DNA of 28,133 nt from JALZAA01 sp035938395 (GTDB lineage: Bacteria > Actinomycetota > Acidimicrobiia > IMCC26256 > JACDBD01), in assembly GCA_035938395.1 (NCBI GenBank), contig DASZGY010000045.1, forward strand, positions 1 through 28,133, in the 5' to 3' direction. Below are positions 22,309 to 28,133 of the stretch, piece by piece (the stretch's first letter is position 1; each line of letters opens with the position of its first letter). Below the pieces are notes generated by a model. The model did no database searches. It saw only the letters and a list, made by a program, of their open reading frames with translations, and had not been told where the DNA came from. The position numbers were made by a program, and so were the translations under genes.

Positions 22309-23562
22309 TCAGCCGAGCAGGCTGCGTGCGATCTGCCCGACCTGGATCTCGTCGGTGCCCGCGTAGATCTGCAGCACCTTGGCGTCCCGCGCCAACTGCT
22401 CCACTTCGTACTCGGCCATGTACCCGTTGCCACCGAACAGCTGGATCGCCTCGAGCGCGACCTCGGTCGCCGCCTGCGCGCCGTACAGCTTGCCGGCCGA
22501 CGCCTCGGCGAGGGTCATCTGCCGACCGGCCGACTGCATCTCGATCTGACGGAACACGAGGTTCTGGAGGTTGAGGCGCGCGACCTCCATGCGCGCCAGC
22601 TTCAGCTGAATGAGCTGGTACTCGCCGATCGGCTTCCCGAACTGCACCCGCTCCCTCGCGTAGTCGAGGCACAGTTCGAGGCAGCGCTCGACGATCCCGA
22701 GTGCCATCGCCGCCACACCGGTGCGCTCCATGGTGAACGTCGCCTTTGCCGCGTCGCGGCCGCCGCCCGAGGACACGTCCTCCGTCTCACCGAGCAGCCG
22801 GTCGCGACCGACTCGCACGTCACTGAGGAAGAGCTGGCCCGTCGGCGACGAGTGCAGGCCCATCTTGCGCAGGGGCTTGCTCTGCTCGAACCCGGGGAGG
22901 CCCTTGTCGAGGACGAAATGCAGGACCTTGCGATCCTCGGGAGCGTTTCCCTCGTCGAGCTTGCAGATGAACACCGTCGTGTCGGCGTACGGCCCGTTCG
23001 TGATGAACGTCTTCGATCCGTTGAGGACGTACTCGTCGCCGTCCCGGCGCGCAGTCGACTGCATGCCGCCGAACGCGTCCGAGCCCGAGTTCGGCTCGGT
23101 GATCGCCCACGCGCCGATCTTTTCGAGCGTGAGGAGGTCGAGCGCCCACCGCTCCTTCTGCTCGATCGTCCCCTTGCTCATGACGGCCGCCGCCGTCAGC
23201 CCGACGCTGACGCCCATGGCCGTGACCATGCCGGGCGAGCACCGGCACAGCTCGATGATCGGGATCGTGAACATGGCCCCGCCGCCACCCCGCGGGCGGG
23301 CCTCGTCGTCAGCTTCGCCCGAGCTCGCCTCGGCGCCATTCCCCTTCGCCGCGTCCGCGGCCGTGCGCTCGCGCTCGATGCGCTTCTTGAACTGCTCACG
23401 GGCCAGAGCATCGAGCCCGAACGTCTGGAACATCTTGCGGAGCACGTCATACGGCGGGACGTCACCGAACTCGAGCTCTTCGCGGCGCGGGCGGATCTCG
23501 TTGTCGACGAACTGACGCACCGCGTCACGCACCATGGCGTGCTCTTCGCTCCATTCGAACAT
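22309..23562 (-). CDS. Acyl-CoA dehydrogenase with charged insertion
   Basis: This 417-residue FAD-dependent acyl-CoA dehydrogenase has AWAITEPNSGSDAFGG and VLNGSKTFITNG in the middle domain, FGKPIGEYQLIQLKLARME and QLFGGNGYMAEYEVEQ in the C-terminal domain, and YAGTDEIQVGQIARSLLG at the end. Between the N-terminal helices and the strand domain (about residues 57-97) there is a low-complexity, charged, Gly-rich insertion (KKRIERERTAADAAKGNG) that standard family members lack. The start is ATG 23562 with AGGGGG four bases upstream. It is the second gene of the MFS-led operon. Substrate chain length unknown. Confidence 0.92.
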   Translation of the reverse strand: MFEWSEEHAMVRDAVRQFVDNEIRPRREELEFGDVPPYDVLRKMFQTFGLDALAREQFKKRIERERTAADAAKGNGAEASSGEADDEARPRGGGGAMFTIPIIELCRCSPGMVTAMGVSVGLTAAAVMSKGTIEQKERWALDLLTLEKIGAWAITEPNSGSDAFGGMQSTARRDGDEYVLNGSKTFITNGPYADTTVFICKLDEGNAPEDRKVLHFVLDKGLPGFEQSKPLRKMGLHSSPTGQLFLSDVRVGRDRLLGETEDVSSGGGRDAAKATFTMERTGVAAMALGIVERCLELCLDYARERVQFGKPIGEYQLIQLKLARMEVARLNLQNLVFRQIEMQSAGRQMTLAEASAGKLYGAQAATEVALEAIQLFGGNGYMAEYEVEQLARDAKVLQIYAGTDEIQVGQIARSLLG

Positions 23563-23571
23563 CGTTCCCCC

Positions 23572-24873
23572 TCAGCTCCGCCGCGCCGACGCGACGAATT
23601 TGTCCAGGTTCGCGTACGGCGCCAAGAGCAGTGCCGCCGCTGCGCCGATCAACAGCACCAGAGTGACACTCGTGTAGTTGGCGACGAAACCGCCGACCAG
23701 CACCCCGACCGGGACGATCCCCCCGAAGCCCATGATCCACAAAGCCATGATGCGACCCCGGCTCGAGTCGTCCACGTTCTCCTGGAGCACCGTCGCCAGC
23801 GACGTGATCACGAGGAAGTAGAAGAACCCGAGGACGAACCCGAGCGGGTACGCCGGTGGGTCCGTGCGGAGGAGCGCGAACCCCGCCAGCAACGCGGCGA
23901 ACACGACGAGGCCGAGGCGCGGGATCGGCGTCTTCGACCGCCCGGCGAGCAGGGTCCCGACGCTGATCGCGCCGGTCGCGGCGCCGAGCCCGAACGCGGC
24001 GTACAACAGCCCGTACTCGATGCTGCGGGGACGGATGCCGAAGTTGTCGGCCGCGATGGCGGGCATCAGGCCCACGAACGTCAACGAGAAGAACGAGAAC
24101 AGCACCAGCGTGGTGAGGATGCGGCGGATGAGGGGGTCGCGCGCCGCCAGGCGGAAGCCCGACAGGAGGCGCGCCAGTCCCCTCTCCTTCACTTCACCGG
24201 GCGCGTGGGGGTGGTAGCGCGCCAGGACCACGCCGGCCACCGCGAAGAGGTACGTGCCGGCATTGATGGCGAACACCGGCGCGGCGCCGGTCCGGGAGTA
24301 GATCACTGCCCCGATGGCCGGGCCGATGACGCGCGACAGGTTCATCTGCACCGATTGCAGCGACACCGCTCCGGGAAGGTCGGCGCGCGGCACGAGGGTC
24401 GGAAGGATCGCCGCGATCGCCGGCGCGCTCAGCGAGTTCCCGACGCCGATCGCGAAGACGCACGCGACGAGCGCGACGCGGGACGGGTTGCCGCTGGCGG
24501 CCAGCACTGCGAGCACGACCGACAGCACTAATTGCTCGATCTGCGTGATGATCAGCAGCTTGCGACGGTCCACGACGTCGGCCAGGACGCCGCCGACGGT
24601 CGACATGAACAGCAACGGGCCGAGTTGCGCGAAGAACAGGATGCCGACGAACACGGCCGATCCGGTGAGCTCGTACCCGAACGCTCCGAGCAGCACGTTC
24701 TGCATCCACGTACCGATGTTCGACGCAAAGGTCCCGCCCCAGAAGATGCGGAAGTCGCGGTTCCGGAGCGCCGCTTGCGCCGTTCCCCGCCGGAAACCGA
24801 GGTCGCCTTCGATGATCGCTTCGGTGGCCTCTTCGGTATCCGGTTCGTGTCCCTCGGGACTGCGGCCCGACAT
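23572..24873 (-). CDS. MFS transporter (EntS-like efflux family)
   Basis: This 433-residue polytopic membrane protein is of the major facilitator superfamily, transmembrane secretion effector/EntS-like branch. It opens with a cytoplasmic tail, then NRDFRIFWGGTFASNIGTWM and LLGAFGYELTGSAVFVGIL, which are typical of that branch, and GGVLADVVDRRK, which is motif A between TM2 and TM3. About 10-12 hydrophobic segments follow. It would export a small molecule such as a siderophore or drug, but no siderophore genes are adjacent. It leads the operon MFS, acyl-CoA dehydrogenase, Aat, SnoaL-like. ATG 24873 is six bases from a TAGGGT -10 hexamer, consistent with a leaderless message. Confidence 0.9.
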   Translation of the reverse strand: MSGRSPEGHEPDTEEATEAIIEGDLGFRRGTAQAALRNRDFRIFWGGTFASNIGTWMQNVLLGAFGYELTGSAVFVGILFFAQLGPLLFMSTVGGVLADVVDRRKLLIITQIEQLVLSVVLAVLAASGNPSRVALVACVFAIGVGNSLSAPAIAAILPTLVPRADLPGAVSLQSVQMNLSRVIGPAIGAVIYSRTGAAPVFAINAGTYLFAVAGVVLARYHPHAPGEVKERGLARLLSGFRLAARDPLIRRILTTLVLFSFFSLTFVGLMPAIAADNFGIRPRSIEYGLLYAAFGLGAATGAISVGTLLAGRSKTPIPRLGLVVFAALLAGFALLRTDPPAYPLGFVLGFFYFLVITSLATVLQENVDDSSRGRIMALWIMGFGGIVPVGVLVGGFVANYTSVTLVLLIGAAAALLLAPYANLDKFVASARRS

Positions 24874-24879
24874 GGTCGA

Positions 24880-24885
24880 ACCCTA
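24880..24885 (-). promoter_or_regulatory. Candidate -10 of the MFS-led operon (leaderless)
   Basis: On the - strand TAGGGT is followed by six bases (TCGACC) and ATG 24873. This matches the spacing seen at 5057-5069, 5063-5051 and 20085-20073. No clear Shine-Dalgarno precedes the ATG. Confidence 0.42.
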
Positions 24886-24939
24886 GGTGGCACCAAGGCG
24901 CGGCTTGCATGCATTCGATCGCGCCGGTTCGATGTGGTG

Positions 24940-25362
24940 ATGCCTTCACGAAAGGCCCGCGCCGTGCGCACCTTCCAGAAATATGTGTTGAACCCACCCG
25001 TCCGCGTGCTGTTCGGGCTCGGGCTCGTGCCGCCCACGCACGTGCTGCTGGAGACCACCGGCCGGCGAACGGGCCGGCCGCGGCAGAACCCCGTCGGCAA
25101 CGGCCTGGACGGTGACACGCTCTGGATCGTCGCCGAGCACGGGCGCAGCGCCAGCTACGTCCGCAACCTCGAAGCTGATCCGCGCGTACGTGTGAAGATC
25201 GGCCGCCACTGGCGCAGCGGCACCGCGACCGTGGTCCCGGACGACGACCCCGGGGCCCGCCTCCACCGCATCGGCCGGCGGGTGAACGGCTTCATGGTCC
25301 GAACCGCCGGCACCGACCTCCTCACGATCCGAGTCGATCTCGACCCCGAGAGGACCGGCTGA
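24940..25362 (+). CDS. Deazaflavin (F420)-dependent nitroreductase-family protein
   Basis: This 140-residue protein of the Ddn/nitroreductase-DUF385 family has a small split-barrel fold. Family segments are LLETTGRRTGRPRQNPVGNG, WIVAEHGRSASYVRNLEADP and VRVKIGRHWRSGTATVV. Members use reduced F420 to reduce quinones or nitroaromatics at the membrane face, and many have no known substrate. Its presence supports an F420-making actinobacterium. ATG 24940 was chosen, and GTG 24934 and 24937 lie immediately upstream in frame. It is divergent from the MFS transporter and followed by a hairpin at 25367-25386. Confidence 0.9.
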   Translation: MPSRKARAVRTFQKYVLNPPVRVLFGLGLVPPTHVLLETTGRRTGRPRQNPVGNGLDGDTLWIVAEHGRSASYVRNLEADPRVRVKIGRHWRSGTATVVPDDDPGARLHRIGRRVNGFMVRTAGTDLLTIRVDLDPERTG

Positions 25363-25366
25363 GCAG

Positions 25367-25386
25367 GGGCGAACGCGTATTCGCCC
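25367..25386 (+). terminator. Hairpin, possible terminator after the Ddn-like gene
   Basis: GGGCGAA (25367-25373) and TTCGCCC (25380-25386) form a perfect seven-base stem with a six-base loop, starting four bases after the TGA at 25360-25362. No T-run follows, which is common for actinobacterial terminators but lowers confidence. It could instead be a protein-binding inverted repeat upstream of the next gene. Confidence 0.4.
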
Positions 25387-25442
25387 TCGACGGACGTGCA
25401 CGCAGCGAGGCGCGGGGTCTAGCGTGCCGGCAATTCGAAGCG

Positions 25443-26402
25443 ATGCCCATGGGCATCGCCGCGCGGCCGACGAGGCGGAGGGTCGTGACGCGCACGGGTC
25501 GAACACCGACGACTGATGATCGCCGTGCATCGAGGTTCAGCGCGCTCGCTGGTCTCCTGGTGGTTGCCCTGGCGGTCTTCGCCGCGACCCCCGCCCACGC
25601 CCAGCAGGGGCCGAGCGGCGATCAGGGTGTGGCCGCGGCGCAAGCACGCGCCGACCAGGCCGCCAGCTCGTACATCGACGCGCTGTTCAAGTCACAGGAG
25701 CTCGACGGCCAGATCGCCGGGATCCAGGTGAGCATGGTCGGCCTCGAGGCGCGCGTGGCTGCGCTGCGCGACACCGCACAAGTTCACGCCCTTGCGGCGT
25801 ACAAGCGATCGGGAACTCCTGTGGTGGCGCTGCTCACAAGCGACGCGCCGGCAATGGACTCCGCGCGCCGCACCGTTCTGCTCGATTATCTGAATGCACG
25901 CGACGACAATGCCGCCGCGCAACTCCGGAAGGCGCGCGAGGGGCTCCAGAGTCAGCAGCGCGACCTCCAGGCTGCGCAACAGCAGCAGAACGACGTCGTC
26001 ACGCAGCTCAAGGGCGAGCAGGACCGGCTCAATGCCGAATTGAACGCCGCCCAGGACCAGCGACGCCGCGCCGCGGGGACCACTGCCCCGGCGGGTGGTG
26101 CCCCCGCACCATCATCCAACTACGTGCCGCAGCCGGGTGAGAACCCCCACCACAACGACCCGTTCCTCGTGTGCACACGCGGGATCGAGAGCCACGGCAA
26201 CTACCAGGCGTACAACCCGGCCGGCCCGTTCTACGGCGCGTATCAGTTCACGCAGGGCACGTGGGACTCGACCGCCAACCACGCCGGCCGGGGCGAGCTC
26301 GTCGGCGTCGACCCACGAAACGCCTCCGAGTACGACCAGGACGACATGGCCTGGACGCTCTACCAGTGGAAGGGCAAGGGCCCCTGGAACGGTCGCTGTT
26401 AG
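25443..26402 (+). CDS. Secreted coiled-coil protein with Rpf/transglycosylase-like domain
   Basis: This protein of up to 319 residues is exported: a hydrophobic segment (about residues 31-49) precedes AHA-QQ, a good signal-peptidase site. Residues about 60-205 are Ala/Gln/Asp-rich coiled coil with DRLNAELNAAQDQRRR, like PcsB/CwlO-type secreted proteins. A Pro/Ala/Ser linker follows. The C-terminal 80 residues match the lysozyme-like transglycosylase/resuscitation-promoting-factor domain: CTRGIESHGNYQAYN with probable catalytic E249, GPFYGAYQFTQGTW, ending in GKGPWNGRC, with two cysteines able to form a disulfide. It probably cleaves peptidoglycan glycan strands. ATG 25443 is listed. GTG 25485, preceded by a GGAGGG and giving a shorter n-region, may be the true start. 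A TAGCGT at 25420-25425 is a possible -10. Confidence 0.82.
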   Translation: MPMGIAARPTRRRVVTRTGRTPTTDDRRASRFSALAGLLVVALAVFAATPAHAQQGPSGDQGVAAAQARADQAASSYIDALFKSQELDGQIAGIQVSMVGLEARVAALRDTAQVHALAAYKRSGTPVVALLTSDAPAMDSARRTVLLDYLNARDDNAAAQLRKAREGLQSQQRDLQAAQQQQNDVVTQLKGEQDRLNAELNAAQDQRRRAAGTTAPAGGAPAPSSNYVPQPGENPHHNDPFLVCTRGIESHGNYQAYNPAGPFYGAYQFTQGTWDSTANHAGRGELVGVDPRNASEYDQDDMAWTLYQWKGKGPWNGRC

Positions 26403-26476
26403 GGGCCGAAGACCCTGTGTAACCGCCCTCCGTCACGTAAAGTCCATTCCTAACCGGGCACTCTCCAGGGCAGGTC

Positions 26477-27256
26477 ATGGTGAACCAGCAGCGACGCGAC
26501 CAGGCGGCACCAGGGACAAATCGGGCGCAGCCGCGTCGCATTGCCGTCGTTCCCGCCTACAACGAGGAACCGACCGTCAAGGGCGTCCTCGAACGGCTCT
26601 ACCCGTTGGTGGACGAGCTCGTCGTCGTGGACGACGGCTCCACCGACAACACTCGTGAGGTCGTCGAGAAGTGGATCCCGGAGCAGGACAACGCCTGGAT
26701 GCTGTCCTTCGACGACAACCGGGGCATGTCGGCGGCCTACTACCTCGCCTTCACCGACCTGCGCCAGCGGCTCGCCACCGGAGAGATCGGTGACGACGAC
26801 CTCATCTACACAATCGACGCCGACGGCCAGCACGAGCTCAGCGTGCTCGACGAGCTGCGAGACATCGCCGTTGCCGACGGGCTCGACGCGCTGATCGTCC
26901 AGCGTGACCTGTCGACCTACCCGATCTACAAGCGCGTGGGGAACTGGGTGATGAGCTCGTGGGCATCGCTGTGGGCGGGCCACAGGCTCAAGGACGTCGA
27001 GTCCGGCTACCGGATCTTCCGCGCCGCCGCGCTCGCCGACGCGCTCGACTACTACCAGGGCTACAAGTACAGCGAGACGGTCGAGGTGGCCGTCGTGCTG
27101 TGCCGGCTCGGATATCGCGTCCGGAACGACGTCATGGTCCCGGTGCCGACATTCCGGTCGCGCACGCGCCTCGTCGACGCGGCGATCGACCTCGCGATGA
27201 TCCCCGTCGCCGCGTACCGGGCGTCGCGTCGCCGGCGTCGCCGCGCCCGCCGCTGA
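26477..27256 (+). CDS. Family 2 glycosyltransferase
   Basis: This 259-residue GT-A enzyme is related to polyprenyl-phosphate sugar synthases. N-terminal AVVPAYNEEPTVKGVL and VVVDDGSTDNT bind nucleotide sugar, TIDADGQHE is the metal-binding DxD-type motif (ADGQH), and DVESGYRIFRAAAL lies in the acceptor region. The end is an extremely basic RRRRRRARR tail that could contact membrane phospholipid. There are no transmembrane segments. ATG 26477 follows an AGGGCAGG stretch, and a TAAAGT at 26438-26443 is a possible -10 with a weak -35. It lies between an Rpf-like muralidase and a polysaccharide deacetylase, suggesting a cell-wall glycan role (inference). Confidence 0.88.
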   Translation: MVNQQRRDQAAPGTNRAQPRRIAVVPAYNEEPTVKGVLERLYPLVDELVVVDDGSTDNTREVVEKWIPEQDNAWMLSFDDNRGMSAAYYLAFTDLRQRLATGEIGDDDLIYTIDADGQHELSVLDELRDIAVADGLDALIVQRDLSTYPIYKRVGNWVMSSWASLWAGHRLKDVESGYRIFRAAALADALDYYQGYKYSETVEVAVVLCRLGYRVRNDVMVPVPTFRSRTRLVDAAIDLAMIPVAAYRASRRRRRRARR

Positions 27257-27278
27257 CCGCCCTCACGCGCTCCGAACG

Positions 27279-28133
27279 TCAGCAGTGATCGCCGTAGCCG
27301 CGTTCGTGGAGCAACGCGTCGAGGCGCACGGGTTTCAGGCCCCGTCGCTCCAGTCCGTCGAGGATCATCGGGACCGCCCGTACGAGCACTGACCGGTCGG
27401 CGGTCACGCTGCCGTCCAGTCCGTCGTGGAGCACGATGATCGAACCCGGTTTCACCTTGTCGAGCGTGCGCCGGGCGACGAGCCCGGCGTCGCGGGTGTT
27501 CCAATCGCCGGAGGACACCTCCCACCCGACCATCGTCATGCCGTGGTCGCCGACCACGTGGGCGAGGAACGGAGTGTGCTGGCCGTGGGGGGCGCGATAG
27601 AAGGTCGGGCAGACGCCAAGGTTGTGCCGGAAGGCGCTCTGCGTCCTCTCGAGCTCCGGGTAACGCGGATCGAGCCAGCGCCACTCGTCATGGTGGTACG
27701 AGTGGTTACCGAGCAGGTGACCGTCGGCGCGCAACGCGCGCGCGATGTCGGGGCGGCGGTCCAACGCCTTCCCGACCATGAAGAACGTGCCTTTTGCTCC
27801 GCGTGCGTCAAGGATCCGGGCGATCTCGAGCGTGTACGGGTCGTCGGGACCGTCGTCGAAGGTGATCGCCACCTCGCGTCCCTGACGCGGACCGTGCGAA
27901 ACCTGCGAACCGAACCAGGTCACCGTGGGCGAGTTCGCCCCTACCCAGAACGTCGCCCCGATCGTCACCACCGCCGCCACGGTCGCCGCCGCCCGCACCG
28001 AGCCCGGCGCACCGCTGCGGGGCCGTGAGCGGGCGAGCACACCGACCCCGGCGATCGCCACGCCGTCCACGAGGCCGGCCCAGGCCGTCCCGTGCACCCC
28101 GTCGACGGCGACCAGCACGGCGAGGATCGCGAG
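27279..28133 (-). CDS. Membrane-anchored NodB-type polysaccharide deacetylase (5' end outside window)
   Basis: The NodB domain has all five motifs: TFDDGPDD, HSYHHDEW, RAPHGQ, WEVSSGDW and IIVLHDG. It is a metal-dependent carbohydrate esterase 4 domain that should remove N-acetyl groups from peptidoglycan or another extracytoplasmic glycan. The N-terminal part is hydrophobic (GLVDGVAIAGVGVLA, then AAATVAAVVTIGATFWVGA), indicating at least two membrane helices with the catalytic domain outside. GTG 28118 is the first start codon in the window, but the frame continues without a stop to 28133 and reads hydrophobic LAILA, so the gene probably begins beyond the window. It converges with the GT2, leaving 22 bases. 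Confidence 0.9.
   Translation of the reverse strand, partial: LAILAVLVAVDGVHGTAWAGLVDGVAIAGVGVLARSRPRSGAPGSVRAAATVAAVVTIGATFWVGANSPTVTWFGSQVSHGPRQGREVAITFDDGPDDPYTLEIARILDARGAKGTFFMVGKALDRRPDIARALRADGHLLGNHSYHHDEWRWLDPRYPELERTQSAFRHNLGVCPTFYRAPHGQHTPFLAHVVGDHGMTMVGWEVSSGDWNTRDAGLVARRTLDKVKPGSIIVLHDGLDGSVTADRSVLVRAVPMILDGLERRGLKPVRLDALLHERGYGDHC

Noticed and set aside
22135..24531. A 798-codon open frame on the + strand opposite Aat, the acyl-CoA dehydrogenase and the MFS gene
   Set aside because: It is Arg/His/Asp-rich with no motifs or fold signs, and antisense to three well-supported genes. Long antisense frames are expected at this GC content.
26403..26430. Possible stem GGG...CCC after the Rpf-like gene as a terminator
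   Set aside because: The stem would be only three or four base pairs with no T-run, too weak to call.
1..28133. CRISPR arrays, tRNA or rRNA genes, insertion sequences, prophage genes
   Set aside because: I saw no regularly spaced repeats, no tRNA-like cloverleaf arms in the short intergenic gaps, and no transposase, integrase or phage structural motifs.

Overview
The window is a gene-dense, high-GC stretch with almost no intergenic space. No gap exceeds about 100 bases, many genes overlap by GTGA or TTGA, and GTG and TTG starts are common. The gene content points to Actinomycetota: an F420/deazaflavin (Ddn-like) nitroreductase, an Rpf-like secreted muralidase, many acyl-CoA dehydrogenases, SDRs and a thiolase, an actinobacterial-type HExxH metallohydrolase, and several starts that look leaderless. 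An uncultured Acidimicrobiia-type lineage would fit, but I infer this from gene content and cannot prove it. I see no rRNA, tRNA, CRISPR array or insertion sequence.

Layout. (1) 1-2758: an SDR and a small HExxH protein (+) converge on a thiolase (-). (2) 2823-5051: a CDF metal transporter coupled to a double-hotdog MaoC-like protein (+) converges on a gamma-carbonic-anhydrase-like protein (-). (3) 5052-7869: a 17-bp symmetric promoter drives the carbonic-anhydrase-like gene one way and a PhyH dioxygenase plus secreted alpha/beta hydrolase pair the other way. (4) 7890-11774 (-): an AbiEi-like regulator and an AbiEii-like nucleotidyltransferase lie upstream of an EthD-like gene, an SDR and an AHSA1/SRPBCC gene. 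(5) 11817-13252 (+): a tandem EthD protein and a SAM methyltransferase. (6) 13249-20073 (-): seven tightly packed genes, ArsC-like, acyl-CoA dehydrogenase, patatin, acyl-ACP thioesterase-like, sugar epimerase, DegT aminotransferase and GT2 glycosyltransferase. (7) 20131-21258 (+): a ferritin-like di-iron protein. (8) 21255-24873 (-): MFS exporter, acyl-CoA dehydrogenase, Aat and a SnoaL-like protein. (9) 24940-27256 (+): Ddn-like protein, Rpf-like secreted protein and a GT2. (10) 27279-28133 (-): a membrane-anchored NodB deacetylase that runs off the window.

Functional picture. Most genes serve acyl-CoA and lipid metabolism plus cell-envelope or glycan work. The seven-gene operon combines acyl-chain handling with nucleotide-sugar transamination and glycosyl transfer, which could mean an uncharacterised aminosugar-glycolipid pathway (inference). 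The most system-like element is the AbiEi/AbiEii-type pair. It is a putative type IV toxin-antitoxin or abortive-infection module whose promoter carries four TTCAC half-sites arranged symmetrically about base 11778. The second highlight is the symmetric bidirectional promoter at 5052-5068, where both start codons sit exactly six bases from overlapping -10 hexamers.
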